Counted from the stretch's first letter, positions 29,835-38,721 are shown. The stretch is 64,000 nucleotides of DNA from Gordonia alkanivorans NBRC 16433 (GCF_000225505.1 NZ_BACI01000048.1:62001-126000), one strand, 5' to 3'. Made by a program: numbers and translations. The notes: a model not told the origin generated them from the letters alone.

Positions 29835-30389
29835 CTATCGCAGATCCGCAAGCAGGTCCGCGAGGACGGACCGTGCCCGCGAGATGCGGCTGCGCACGGT
29901 CTGCAGGCCGATACCCTGCGCCTCGGCGATCTCCGAATAGCTCAGCTCGCCGTAGACCCGCAGCACGAAGGTGGCCCGGTAGGCGTCCGGGACCTGCGAC
30001 AACGCCTCCTGGATGCGATCGGACACGACGACCTGCTGCGCGACGTCGAGCGAGCTCACCGGGTCGTGGTCGTCGATGTCGTCGGCGTCGGATCGTTTGC
30101 GGATGCGCGCGAGCGCCGCATTCGATCCGATCCGGTACAGCCATGTCGACACCTGCGCGTCGCCCCGGAAGCTTCCGATCGCGCGCCACGCGGCGACCAA
30201 TGCGTCCTGGAGGGCATCCTCGGCGTCGTGCTGGTTGCCGGTGATGCGTAAACAGATGGCCCACAACCGGTCCCGGTGCTGTTCGACGAGCATGGTGAAG
30301 GCCTGTGGGTCGCCGGAGCGCGCACGCGCGAGAAGGTCTGCGCCCGGATCGGATTCGTCGGTCAACGAATGCACCTCAGAAGTGTCCAT
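29835..30389 (-). CDS. ECF-type RNA polymerase sigma factor
   Basis: 184 aa. The sigma-2 region (about residues 20-90) has FTMLVEQHRDRLWAICLRITGNQHDAEDALQDALVAAWRAIGSFRGDAQVSTWLYRIGSNAAL. An acidic linker (RKRSDADDIDDHDPVSS) leads to sigma-4 (about 125-182: QVPDAYRATFVLRVYGELSYSEIAEAQGIGLQTVRSRISRARSVL). There is no sigma-3, as expected for ECF (group 4) factors. Its start lies 2 bases after the stop of the acidic 123-aa gene on the same strand, so the two form an operon. No recognisable zinc-type anti-sigma is adjacent. The neighbouring acidic proteins may play a regulatory part (speculative). Confidence 0.92.
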   Translation of the reverse strand: MDTSEVHSLTDESDPGADLLARARSGDPQAFTMLVEQHRDRLWAICLRITGNQHDAEDALQDALVAAWRAIGSFRGDAQVSTWLYRIGSNAALARIRKRSDADDIDDHDPVSSLDVAQQVVVSDRIQEALSQVPDAYRATFVLRVYGELSYSEIAEAQGIGLQTVRSRISRARSVLADLLADLR

Positions 30390-30391
30390 CC

Positions 30392-30763
30392 TCAGAAGTC
30401 GTCACCGAGGGCCGAGTCGTCGAAAGTCGTTCCCCCGAATGACTCGTCGCCGGCGTCGTCGTCGCTGCCGAAGGCGTCTGGGGTGTCGAGGGTGGCGTCC
30501 AGGTCTCCACCGAGATCGTCGTCGAATCCCACGAGTTCGGCATCGGGGGAGCCGTCGGACGATTCCTCGTCGAGCGGGCCCGGTCCGGGCGCGGCGGTCA
30601 GGTCCTCGGTCAGTTCGTGGGACGGATCAAAGGCGGTCTCCACCGCAGAATCCCAGGTCGTGGCCGGTACGGCCAGCTCGCTCGGCGGATCGCTCTCGCG
30701 TAGCCAGGACTCGAAGTCGTCCCCGTCGAGCGGGTCGTCCCAACTGGTGGTGTTGTCGGTCAT
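30392..30763 (-). CDS. small very acidic, disordered protein preceding the ECF sigma
   Basis: 123 aa from the ATG at 30763, with AGGAG upstream. It opens MTDNTTSWDDPLDGDDFESWLRESDP and is Asp/Glu-rich throughout, ending with phased FGSDD, FGGTTFDD, LGDDF-type short repeats. No fold, signal peptide or membrane segment is apparent. It is immediately upstream of the sigma factor and divergent from the dynamin/Hsp70 operon. Position suggests a partner or regulator of the sigma factor. It could be functionally equivalent to IniB-like proteins next to dynamins, but I see no sequence identity that proves it. Confidence 0.65.
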   Translation of the reverse strand: MTDNTTSWDDPLDGDDFESWLRESDPPSELAVPATTWDSAVETAFDPSHELTEDLTAAPGPGPLDEESSDGSPDAELVGFDDDLGGDLDATLDTPDAFGSDDDAGDESFGGTTFDDSALGDDF

Positions 30764-30979
30764 GGTGTTCGACTCCTGCTCGGATCTGCGACGCACGCGG
30801 CGTCGGCCCGGATACCGTCATCCGGTCGACTGTCAGGGCGTCGACGGTAATGGACAATTCTCGTCACGTGACTTGGAGTGTCGACGACGCGGAAATGTTC
30901 CCGGCGGCACCGACACGGCGCAGAATCGGAAACGGCGCAACGTCACGAGGCAGTGTCCGTGAACTGGAGGACCGATGGC

Positions 30980-32374
30980 GTGGAGCAACACATGACCGTG
31001 CGGGGTCGCGTGGAGCAGTTGCTCGACGAGGTCACTCCCCTCGCGCCCGATCCCGCGCTGATCGGTGTCCTGCGCGCGCAACTGGCGAACCCGCTCACCG
31101 TCGCGCTCGTCGGACGCGTCAGCGCCGGCAAGTCGACGCTGCTGAACGCCCTCGTCGGCGACCGCGTCGCACCCACCGAGCGCGCCGAGTGCACGAAGGT
31201 CGCCGCCCTGTACACCGAGGGCAACCCGCAGCGCGTCGAGGTCGTCGGCCTCGACGGCACCGTCACCGAGAGCCCCGGAACCATACGCGGCGACCTCGGA
31301 CGGAGACCCGAGGACATCGACCACGCCGTCGTCTACACCCCGTCCCGCCTGCTCCGCGAGCGATTCCGGGTCATCGACACCCCCGGGCTGTCCGGGTTCA
31401 CCGACACCGCCGAGATCGCCACCCGCCGCGTCTTCTCCGGGGAGGGTCGGCTGCCGCGACCCGACGTCATCCTGTTCCTCCTCGACGACGCGGCGGGTCC
31501 CAAGTCCGACGAGGTGCAGTTCCTCGCCGACGCCGGGGCGTCGGCGCAGAACACGATCCTGGTCATCTCCCACGCCGACCTGATCGCCGCGGACAACCCG
31601 ATGCTCAAGGCGCAGGAGATCGCCCGACGCGTCTGGCGGCGGTTCCCGGCGATCGCGGGTGCAGTGGTCGCAGTGTCGGGACTCATGGCCGAGGCCGGGG
31701 TCTGCGGCGTCACCGAACGGGAGACCGCACAGATCTCCCGTCGCGGACTCCTCGAATCCTGGGAGTTGCTGACCATCCTCGACGGCGCGGCGCCGCCACC
31801 ACCGGGACTCGACGTCGACCTGCTGGGCAGACTCGAAGAACTGGTCGGTACCTACGCGATGGATGCCGGCGCCGACGTCGCCCGCCAGGGTGCGCGCGCG
31901 TATTGCGAATGGCTGCACCGAGTCTCGGGCATCGACGAACTGCGCCTCGCGATCGGACGACGCTTCCTCGCGGTCGGCGACATCCTCAAGGCCCGCACCG
32001 CACTGGCCGAACTCCGCGAGGCCGCATATCGCGCTACGCGCCGCGATGCCTTCCTGGAGGCGATCGAGGAGGCCGAGACCGCTCCCGAGCTGCACCGGTT
32101 GCGCGAGGTCGCCGCGCTCGAGGCCCTCGCCCGCTGGCAACCCGACAGCGACCTCATCGGCGAGCTGACCCTCGTCGTCGCGAGTCGCGATGTGCGCCTG
32201 CTGTTGTCGCTGCCGCCCAATGCCGCGCCACCGCAGATCGCCGACGCCGCGAAGGAACGGGCCACCGACTGCCGCACGCGACGGGCCTTCGCCGCGACAT
32301 CCGCCGAGAAGGAGGCGTTGCTGGTTCTCGAACAGACCTATCAGCTGGTGCGCCGTGGGCGGTGGACCACATGA
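30980..32374 (+). CDS. dynamin-like GTPase, first of pair (IniC-type)
   Basis: 464 aa from a GTG at 30980, which has GGAGG nine bases upstream; an ATG at 30992 is possible. The GTPase G1 is ALVGRVSAGKSTLLNALVG. Switch I likely lies in CTKVAALYTEG, G3 is RVIDTPGLSGF, and G4 is a weak SHAD in place of TKxD. After the G domain the protein is helical and rather short (LREAAYRATRRDAFLEAIEEAETAP), like mycobacterial IniC. It should act at the inner face of the membrane with the next dynamin. It is the first gene of a three-gene operon, divergent from the sigma/acidic genes. Confidence 0.85.
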   Translation: MEQHMTVRGRVEQLLDEVTPLAPDPALIGVLRAQLANPLTVALVGRVSAGKSTLLNALVGDRVAPTERAECTKVAALYTEGNPQRVEVVGLDGTVTESPGTIRGDLGRRPEDIDHAVVYTPSRLLRERFRVIDTPGLSGFTDTAEIATRRVFSGEGRLPRPDVILFLLDDAAGPKSDEVQFLADAGASAQNTILVISHADLIAADNPMLKAQEIARRVWRRFPAIAGAVVAVSGLMAEAGVCGVTERETAQISRRGLLESWELLTILDGAAPPPPGLDVDLLGRLEELVGTYAMDAGADVARQGARAYCEWLHRVSGIDELRLAIGRRFLAVGDILKARTALAELREAAYRATRRDAFLEAIEEAETAPELHRLREVAALEALARWQPDSDLIGELTLVVASRDVRLLLSLPPNAAPPQIADAAKERATDCRTRRAFAATSAEKEALLVLEQTYQLVRRGRWTT

Positions 32375-32408
32375 GCCGGGGAACAGTCGTGAAACGAGGA
32401 GCGGGGCA

Positions 32409-34244
32409 GTGAGTCTCGAGAAGGCGCCCGCCAAGTCCGCGGTCCCCACCCCCGACGCCACGCTGCGAGCCGCCGTGGACATGCTGCGCAAGCACGGCGA
32501 GGACGCCATCGCCGACCGTGCTCTCCGCGTGACGGACCGGCCCGCACCGCAGGGCACCGTCGTGGTGATCGGCGAGGTCAGCCGCGGCAAGAGCTCTCTC
32601 GTCAACACCCTCGTCGGTGTGAACGGACTGGCTCCGGTCGACACCGAGATCACCACCTCGGTCTACGTCCGGTTCACCCCCGCGACCGAGGACCTGCCGG
32701 TCAATTCGGCACTCATCGAGTTCCCTGGTGCCACCCATCGCATCCCGGTCGCCGACCTCGCCGACTGGATCACCGTCGGCGGTCACTACGCCGCTGGGGT
32801 TCCCGCCGAACGCCTCGCGCCCGGCACCGCAGTCGATTCCGTTCTCGTGCCGCCGGTCTCGGCGCGCGTCGGGATCGACTCGCCGTTGCTCCCGGGCGTC
32901 ACGATCGTCGACACCCCCGGCGTCGGATCGTTGGTTCCCGAACACGTCGAAGCCGCGGTCAGTGCGGCCCGCGGCGCCTCGGTGCTCGTGATGGTGTGCG
33001 ACGCGACGGCACCGCTGTCGGCCCCCGAACTCGCCTTCCTCAGCAGCGTCAGCGAGGAGGTCGCCTCGGTGGTCCTGGTGGTCACGAAGACCGATCTGGT
33101 GATGCGGCAGTGGCGGACGATCGTCGCCGAGAACCGGAAACTCATCGGTGCCAATGCGCCTCGCTTCGCGCACATCCCGATCATCGGCATCTCCAACCGC
33201 ATCGCCGAGCAGGCCGCCGCCATCACCGATCCCGAACGCCGCGAACGTGCCCTCGCCGCGTCGGGCATCCCCGAACTCGTCGACGCCCTCACGCCGCTGG
33301 TCGCCGAAGGTGCGGCCTCGCCGGAACGCAATGCGCTGCAGCTGACCTTCTCCGGCCTCGACGATGTCCGCAAACGCCTGGTTCTGGAGATGAAGGCGGC
33401 CACTGCGACCCCCGCCGAGCGCGCCGACATCGAGGCCGAACGGGATCGGTTGCAGCGCCTCAAGGATCGACGACGCGAGTGGCGCGCGCGGCTCAACCAG
33501 GACATCACCGCCGCGTCGTTGCAGACCGACGACCTGATCCGCGACCGCTTCGACAAACTCCTCGGCCAGTGGTCGACGCGCATCGACAAGCTCCGCTTCT
33601 ACGAACCGCACCGCGCCGGACAGGAATTGATCGGGCAGATGACCGTCGACCTCGAGGCCGCCGCCCGCGAGGTCAGTGCGTTCTTCGTCGCCGGGATCGA
33701 GCGGATCGCGGACAACCTCTTCGCCGACGCCACCATCTCGGGCGAACTCGTCGACCGGATCTCCGGCAATGTGTCCGACCTCAAGCTGCGTGAGCAGGAG
33801 AAGATCTCGCCGTGGAAGAACATGGTCGACCCGGTGCTCCTGTCGATCGTCGCCGCCGGCGGACCGCTGGCCATCATCCCGGTGGTCAACGTGGTGGCCG
33901 TGCCCGTGTGGGCCGGGGTGGTGGTCGGCTTCCGGGCGTCGAAGGTCGGCAAGGAGAACCACCGCAAGTGGCTGACCAAGGCGGTCAACGACATGAAGGC
34001 CGACGTGCGGTCGCAACTGCAGTCGATCAAGTCCGAGGCGAGCGCCGACCTGCAGATCGCCTACGACGAACTGCTGGAACGACTCCTCGCCGAGTCGGCG
34101 AAGATCATCAACGACGCCGCGGTCGAGGCCAAGAAGTCGGCCGCCGACCGGGAGAAGACCGCCGCCGATCTGCGCACCCAGATCGTGGCGGTCGACAACG
34201 TCCGCAAAGCGATCGCCCGGGTCCTCCGGGCGCCCACCGGATGA
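32409..34244 (+). CDS. dynamin-like GTPase, second of pair (IniA-type)
   Basis: 611 aa from a GTG at 32409, with AGGAGCGGGG upstream. G1 is VVVIGEVSRGKSSLVNTLVG, switch I has DTEITTSVYVRF, G3 is VTIVDTPGVGSL, and G4 is VVTKTDLV. A long helical stalk with a charged coiled-coil (AERADIEAERDRLQRLKDRRREWRARL) is interrupted by a hydrophobic paddle, VLLSIVAAGGPLAIIPVVNVVAVPVWAGVVVGF (about 475-508). A second coiled coil follows. This architecture matches IniA, which binds and remodels membrane under envelope stress. It lies 34 bp after the first dynamin, and the two probably form a hetero-oligomer (inference). Confidence 0.88.
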   Translation: MSLEKAPAKSAVPTPDATLRAAVDMLRKHGEDAIADRALRVTDRPAPQGTVVVIGEVSRGKSSLVNTLVGVNGLAPVDTEITTSVYVRFTPATEDLPVNSALIEFPGATHRIPVADLADWITVGGHYAAGVPAERLAPGTAVDSVLVPPVSARVGIDSPLLPGVTIVDTPGVGSLVPEHVEAAVSAARGASVLVMVCDATAPLSAPELAFLSSVSEEVASVVLVVTKTDLVMRQWRTIVAENRKLIGANAPRFAHIPIIGISNRIAEQAAAITDPERRERALAASGIPELVDALTPLVAEGAASPERNALQLTFSGLDDVRKRLVLEMKAATATPAERADIEAERDRLQRLKDRRREWRARLNQDITAASLQTDDLIRDRFDKLLGQWSTRIDKLRFYEPHRAGQELIGQMTVDLEAAAREVSAFFVAGIERIADNLFADATISGELVDRISGNVSDLKLREQEKISPWKNMVDPVLLSIVAAGGPLAIIPVVNVVAVPVWAGVVVGFRASKVGKENHRKWLTKAVNDMKADVRSQLQSIKSEASADLQIAYDELLERLLAESAKIINDAAVEAKKSAADREKTAADLRTQIVAVDNVRKAIARVLRAPTG

Positions 34245-34299
34245 ACGCCGGTCAGTTGTGTAACCATGTGCCTCAGGGTGGATGGTGGGAGGTGGTCAG

Positions 34300-36090
34300 G
34301 TGACACAGGAGAGCCGCCGGCGACTCTGCATCGACTTCGGAACCAGCAACACCGCGGCCGCCTACCGCGTGGGGCCGGCCGAACCGGTCATCGTGCCCCT
34401 GGGTTCGGGTGGTCCGGCGATGCCGTCCGCGGTGTTCGCCGACGACGGCGGGATCGTCGTCGGGCACGACGCCGTGCGTCGTCGCGTGCAGGCCCCCGAT
34501 GCCTACGAGGACTCCCCGAAGTCGCGGATCGACGAGGGCGAGATCGAACTCGGCGACCGGTTCTGGCCGATCGAGGACCTCATCGGCGCGGTCCTGCGGC
34601 ATGCGCACCAGGCCGCGCTGCGCCACAGCGGACTTCCCGACTTCGACTCGATCATCCTGACCCACCCCGACAAGTGGAGCGAACGCCGCAAGGGGGTGCT
34701 CAGACGCGCCGCCGAGCGCGCCGGTATCTCCGCCGACCGGCTGCGCATCGCCTCCGAATCCCTGGCCGCCGCTTGGTATTACGTCTACCGCGGACATGAC
34801 GTCACGGGCGACGAGCGGATGTGCGTCTTCGACTTCGGCGCAGGCACCTGCGACGTCGCCGTCCTCATCCGCGCCGGGGCCGACGGCTTCACCGTCACCG
34901 GATCCGGCGGCGACAACAACCTCGGCGGCCGCGACCTCGACGCCCGCATGACGAGATGGGTGCTCGAGGAAGCCGCCGAGATCGACCCCGGACTTCCGGC
35001 CCGCCTTCGCGCACCGGCCGCCGCCATCGCCCTCGCCGACCACGTCCGGTCCGCCAAGGAAGCCCTCTCCGACACCGCGCAGGCCGTCATCGAACTGCCC
35101 GGCACCCGGCACACGCTGCTGCTGACCCGCCGCGAGTTCGAGTCGATGATCGCGCCGTTCGTCGAACGCGCCGTCGAACTGACCCGCGACGCCATCGCCC
35201 GCGCCGACGCCGCCGGCACCGGACCGAAGGGGCCCGTCATCGTCTACGTCACCGGCGGGACCAGCTCCATCCCGATGCTGCAGTCGGCCCTGTCGTCGGT
35301 GGGTCGCGTCGCCCGGATCGGCGACCCCAAGGTCGTCGTTGCCCAGGGCGGCCTGCTGCGATCGACCAACGTCGACGTCCACGGGGCTGCCGCTGCCCAG
35401 CAGTACGCGGCGCGGCCTACCGATCCGCCGATGTCGGCGACCGCGGTCGACGCCTCCGCACGCCGCATCGCGTTCCCGACCGTCCCGCCCGGCACCGTGA
35501 TCACCGGTGTCCTCGCCCGCAACGGTCAGGTCGTGCGCGCGGGCGAGCCGCTGGCGACGCTCGACTCGCCGTCGGGCCGGCTCACGGTCGACGCCCCGGT
35601 GGCGGGCACCCTGCACGGACTCGACCTGCGTCCCGGGGTCGTCGCACAACCGGGCGTCGTCTTCGGTGCCGTCGGTGCGGCCGATCTCCGGCCCGAACAG
35701 TGGTCGCAGCTCCACCGTGCCCCGGCCGGGATCACCGCCGCCCAGCCGGCGTACGCGCAACCCCAACCGATGTATCCGCCGCCCCAGCAGCGCCAACCCC
35801 AGTCCCCGTACCCGCCGCGACAACCCGGTACCCCGGCTGCGGGACATGCTGGTGCACACCCCGTTCCGGCGTCCCCGGGCATCAACACCTACGCCCTCGC
35901 CGGCCTGATCCTCGGCATCCTCGGGTTCCCGATCTGCCTCGGCACGATCGTCGGCATGGCGCTCACCGTGATCGGCATCAACCGGGCGGAGGGCGGTCGT
36001 GACGCCCTGCTGATGACCGCCCTCGGCGTCAACATCCTCGGCACGATCGCCTGGGTGGTGTTCCTGATCTGGATCTTCGTCACCGGCTGA
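34300..36090 (+). CDS. Hsp70-like ATPase fused to lipoyl-like domain and DUF4190 membrane anchor
   Basis: 596 aa from a GTG at 34300 with GGGAGG upstream. The actin-like ATPase (about 5-375) has phosphate-1 CIDFGTSNTAAAY, connect-1/phosphate-2 CVFDFGAGTCDVAVL, GSGGDNNLGGRDLD and the adenosine motif VIVYVTGGTSSIPML. There is no Hsp70 peptide-binding domain. Instead residues 390-460 resemble a biotinyl/lipoyl hammerhead (PPGTVITGVLARNGQVVRAGEPLATLDS ... VDAPVAGTLHGLDLRPGVVAQPG), without a clear target Lys. A Pro/Gln-rich linker (YAQPQPMYPPPQQ) and a DUF4190-type two-helix anchor follow (YALAGLILGILGFPICLGTIVGMALTVIGI ... NILGTIAWVVFLIWIFV). It is the third gene of the dynamin operon. Confidence 0.8.
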   Translation: MTQESRRRLCIDFGTSNTAAAYRVGPAEPVIVPLGSGGPAMPSAVFADDGGIVVGHDAVRRRVQAPDAYEDSPKSRIDEGEIELGDRFWPIEDLIGAVLRHAHQAALRHSGLPDFDSIILTHPDKWSERRKGVLRRAAERAGISADRLRIASESLAAAWYYVYRGHDVTGDERMCVFDFGAGTCDVAVLIRAGADGFTVTGSGGDNNLGGRDLDARMTRWVLEEAAEIDPGLPARLRAPAAAIALADHVRSAKEALSDTAQAVIELPGTRHTLLLTRREFESMIAPFVERAVELTRDAIARADAAGTGPKGPVIVYVTGGTSSIPMLQSALSSVGRVARIGDPKVVVAQGGLLRSTNVDVHGAAAAQQYAARPTDPPMSATAVDASARRIAFPTVPPGTVITGVLARNGQVVRAGEPLATLDSPSGRLTVDAPVAGTLHGLDLRPGVVAQPGVVFGAVGAADLRPEQWSQLHRAPAGITAAQPAYAQPQPMYPPPQQRQPQSPYPPRQPGTPAAGHAGAHPVPASPGINTYALAGLILGILGFPICLGTIVGMALTVIGINRAEGGRDALLMTALGVNILGTIAWVVFLIWIFVTG

Positions 36091-36114
36091 GGGCAACCGA
36101 ACCGCCACGGCAGT

Positions 36115-36128
36115 GGGACCTTCGGACC
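36115..36128 (+). promoter_or_regulatory. DosR/DevR-like box upstream of the stress-gene group
   Basis: GGGACCTTCGGACC is close to the mycobacterial DosR site variant GGGACCWTCGGCCC (one clear mismatch in the right half). It lies 88 bases before the membrane-protein gene at 36216, whose operon includes a double universal stress protein and a flavodoxin, types of gene that DosR controls in mycobacteria. Assignment is by motif similarity and gene content. Confidence 0.5.
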
Positions 36129-36215
36129 GGCCGAGATGACCTTCGACTCAGGTTCGACGCCGGGGTCCGCGACCACCATGAGAGGTGCCGGCGTCGTCGA
36201 CCCCTCGGAGCAGCC

Positions 36216-36659
36216 GTGACCACCTCGAAGTCGTTGTCGGACCATCGGGTCGACGCCCGGCGCAGGCAAGTCGGCTACTCGGTGAGTATCGCCGTGAACG
36301 CCGTACTGCTGGTGGCCCTTCTCGGTTGGCCGGGTTGGGAGTCGGTTCCGTTCCTCACCGACGACTTCGGCCGCATCATCGGCTGGGTCGTCGCCGCGCT
36401 GGTCGCCGGGATCGTCGCCAACGCCATGTACCTCATCGCCGACCCGCCGATCGTCGAGATGATCGGTGAACTCGCCATCGACACGTTCGGGCTCATTGCG
36501 CTGGTCCGTCTCTGGCAGGTCTTCCCATTCGACTTCGGCGACTCCGGGATTCCCTGGTCGACGGTCGCGCGCGTCGTGCTCGCCGTGGGTATCGCCGGTA
36601 CCGCGATCGCGATGGTCGTCGTCATCGTGCAGACCGCTCTACGAAGGAGATCACCATGA
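36216..36659 (+). CDS. four-helix membrane protein of unknown function
   Basis: 147 aa from a GTG at 36216. After a basic N-terminus (SDHRVDARRRQVGY) there are four hydrophobic segments: SVSIAVNAVLLVALLGWPGW, IIGWVVAALVAGIVANAMYLI, IGELAIDTFGLIALVRLWQVF and VLAVGIAGTAIAMVVVIVQTAL. No enzymatic motif was found. It overlaps the start of the universal stress protein gene (ATGA at 36656), so it belongs to the same operon, behind the DosR-like box. Confidence 0.75.
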   Translation: MTTSKSLSDHRVDARRRQVGYSVSIAVNAVLLVALLGWPGWESVPFLTDDFGRIIGWVVAALVAGIVANAMYLIADPPIVEMIGELAIDTFGLIALVRLWQVFPFDFGDSGIPWSTVARVVLAVGIAGTAIAMVVVIVQTALRRRSP

Positions 36660-37549
36660 CCGATTCGACCGCACCGATCGTCGTCGGAGTCGACGGCTCC
36701 GACTGTGCACTGATGGCCGTCCGCTGGGCTGCGGCGGCCGCATCCCGCGAAAACCGTCCGCTGCTCGTGCTGTCCGCGGTCGGCATCTTCCCGGGGGCGT
36801 ACGCGCCGACCGCGATGATGACGTCGGATGTCGTCGTCGAGGCGATGCAGTCCGATGCCCGGCGCGCGGTCGAGGCCGGGACGGCGGTGGCGAAGGAGAC
36901 GGCCCCCGATGTGCCGGTCGACGGCACGGTCGTCGGCGGCTCGCCGGTGCTCGCGCTCCGGCACGCGTCCGCTCAGGCGCACAGCCTGGTCGTGGGCAGG
37001 CGCGGCGTCGGCGGCGTCCGCGGATTGTTGCTCGGTTCCGTGAGCAATGACGCGGCGATCCACGCCGAATGCCCGGTCATCGTCGTCGGCGGCCCATCAC
37101 CGACCGCCGGGCCCGTGGTGGTCGGCGTCGACGGTTCGCCGACCTCCACCGCCGCGATCGGTCACGCCTTCCGGCAGGCCGACCTGCTGCAGACGTCGCT
37201 GCTCGCGGTGCACACGTTCGGCGGCTTCTCCGGCACCGCGTTCTACGGCGACCAGCACCAGATCATCCGGCAGCTCCGGGACGAGGCGGAGGAGCTGCTG
37301 GGCGAACAGCTCGCCGGGTACCCGGAGGACTACCCGGACGTCAAGATCGAGCGCCGGGTCGAGATCGGTTCTCCCGCCGATGCTCTCGTCGATGCCGCCG
37401 AGACCGCTCAGCTGGTCGTCGTGGGCACACGCGGCCGCGGCGGAATCCGCGGTCTGCTGCTGGGATCGACCAGCCGGGCTGTCCTGCAGGTCGCGCAGTG
37501 CCCGGTGATGGTCACCCACACCGCCCCCCTGACGCGGAGGTCGTGGTGA
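36656..37549 (+). CDS. universal stress protein, two UspA domains
   Basis: 297 aa with two tandem UspA domains. The first starts APIVVGVDGSDCALMAVRWAA and ends LVVGRRGVGGVRGLLLGSVSNDAAIHAECPVIVV. The second starts GPVVVGVDGSPTSTAAIGHAF and ends LVVVGTRGRGGIRGLLLGSTSRAVLQVAQCPVMV. Both carry the ATP-binding G-2x-G-9x-G-(S/T) motif. Tandem UspA proteins are prominent members of the mycobacterial hypoxia/dormancy response. It is coupled at both ends: it overlaps the membrane protein upstream and the flavodoxin downstream (GTGA at 37546). Confidence 0.93.
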   Translation: MTDSTAPIVVGVDGSDCALMAVRWAAAAASRENRPLLVLSAVGIFPGAYAPTAMMTSDVVVEAMQSDARRAVEAGTAVAKETAPDVPVDGTVVGGSPVLALRHASAQAHSLVVGRRGVGGVRGLLLGSVSNDAAIHAECPVIVVGGPSPTAGPVVVGVDGSPTSTAAIGHAFRQADLLQTSLLAVHTFGGFSGTAFYGDQHQIIRQLRDEAEELLGEQLAGYPEDYPDVKIERRVEIGSPADALVDAAETAQLVVVGTRGRGGIRGLLLGSTSRAVLQVAQCPVMVTHTAPLTRRSW

Positions 37550-38085
37550 GGGCTAAGCGCACCGTGGTCGCCTACGCGAGCGCGAACGGATCGACGAAGG
37601 AGATCGCCGACCGGGTCGCCGACGGTCTGCGTGCCGCCGGCGCCACGGTTCATCTGTGCGATCTCACCGCCGCCGGTCCGCCGGACCACACCGCCATCGG
37701 TGCCGACCATCTCGTCATCGGCAGCGCGATCCACAACGGCCAGTGGCTCTCCGCGGCGGAGCGCTTCGCCGAGATGGTGGCGAACGAACGCGACGGCCCC
37801 GTGTGGGCGTTCTCGGTCTCCTCGGTCGGCGAGACCTCCACCTTCCTGTCACCGCGGGTGGCGCGCTTCCTCCGGCCACGCACTCCGCTGCCGCGAGCGG
37901 TCGCGGCAATCGAGGCGAGCGGGACCCTGCGGGATCATCGGAAGTTCGCCGGGGCCATCGCCAAGGGCGACTGGCCGGGCGTCGGCCGGATCGTGTTCCG
38001 TCTCATGGGCGGCCATTACGGAGACGCCCGGGATTGGGGCGACGTCGATCACTGGTGTCGGCAGATCGTCGACGACAACCGGTGA
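37546..38085 (+). CDS. flavodoxin-domain protein (HemG-like)
   Basis: 179 aa from a GTG at 37546, overlapping the upstream stop. The N-terminal FMN phosphate loop is VVAYASANGSTKEIADRVADGL. Next comes DHLVIGSAIHNGQWLSAAERFAEMVA (the second FMN loop) and VWAFSVSSVGETSTF. The C-terminus (RDHRKFAGAIAKGDWPGVGRIVFRLMGGHYGDARDWGDVDHWCRQI) is like that of HemG-type protoporphyrinogen oxidases and related menaquinone-linked flavodoxins. A redox role under low oxygen fits the neighbours, but the precise substrate is not determined. Confidence 0.85.
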   Translation: MRAKRTVVAYASANGSTKEIADRVADGLRAAGATVHLCDLTAAGPPDHTAIGADHLVIGSAIHNGQWLSAAERFAEMVANERDGPVWAFSVSSVGETSTFLSPRVARFLRPRTPLPRAVAAIEASGTLRDHRKFAGAIAKGDWPGVGRIVFRLMGGHYGDARDWGDVDHWCRQIVDDNR

Positions 38086-38096
38086 GCCGCGGCGGA

Positions 38097-38642
38097 TCAC
38101 ACCGGTTGCCACCACGACCCATCTGAATCACCATGAGCGCCGTCGAGCAGTGATGCGCGCGTGCTCTCGCCGACGACGTGGAAGCGGATGGAGTCCCGGC
38201 GGCTCACGACCATCAGCGGCCACCACAGGGCACGCACGTAGTCGACCGCGCTGTCGTAGCCGTCCCACTCGTAGACGCCCCGGTACATGTGCTTGTGGTC
38301 GGCCGTCATCCACAGTTTCGACACGAATCCGTCGAATCCGGCGAACAAGACCGTGTTGCAAGCGCTTTCGAGCCGGAACAGTCGATGTGCGACCCGGTTG
38401 CCTCCCACCCCGCGCAACTGGAAGGCGACGATGAGGCTGACCGGTTCGGTGACCGGGCCGTTGTCGTGAACGGTCTCCCGGTAGACGGTGGCCTGCGTGC
38501 CATCGGCGAAGGCGATGACGCGACCGAGGTTCGCCGACGGCTGATGCAGTCGCCGCTGCCGTAGCGATCGCACGACGTCCACCAGGCATCGTCCGAAGGC
38601 GCTCAGCGCCTGCGGCCACGGGAGCGGTTGTGGGGTGGACAT
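38097..38642 (-). CDS. hypothetical protein
   Basis: 181 aa from the ATG at 38642; an upstream GTG at 38651 is possible. It has no membrane segment or signal peptide. The middle reads LGRVIAFADGTQATVYRETVHDN, then VSLIVAFQLRG and LFAGFDGFVSKLWMTADHKHMYRGVYEWDG, giving alternating strands with aromatic residues that suggest a small beta-barrel (lipocalin-like). This is only a structural guess. It is convergent with the flavodoxin gene (11 bp between stops) and divergent from the PEP synthase gene. Confidence 0.65.
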   Translation of the reverse strand: MSTPQPLPWPQALSAFGRCLVDVVRSLRQRRLHQPSANLGRVIAFADGTQATVYRETVHDNGPVTEPVSLIVAFQLRGVGGNRVAHRLFRLESACNTVLFAGFDGFVSKLWMTADHKHMYRGVYEWDGYDSAVDYVRALWWPLMVVSRRDSIRFHVVGESTRASLLDGAHGDSDGSWWQPV

Positions 38643-38721
38643 CTCATGCACCGTTCTTCCGGTCGGCACCTCCGCGGGGACCCGACACAGCCATTCGACG
38701 CCGCGCACGCACCACGACGAA

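Noticed and set aside
30870-30903. Possible ECF-type promoter (GGGAAC on the minus strand) before the acidic/sigma operon
   Set aside because: No -10 of the CGTC/GTT type at the right distance; too weak to list.
30013-32412. 799-codon plus-strand frame crossing the sigma gene and first dynamin
   Set aside because: Arg/Pro-rich out-of-frame translation; it covers the opposite strand of the sigma gene and a wrong frame of the dynamin.
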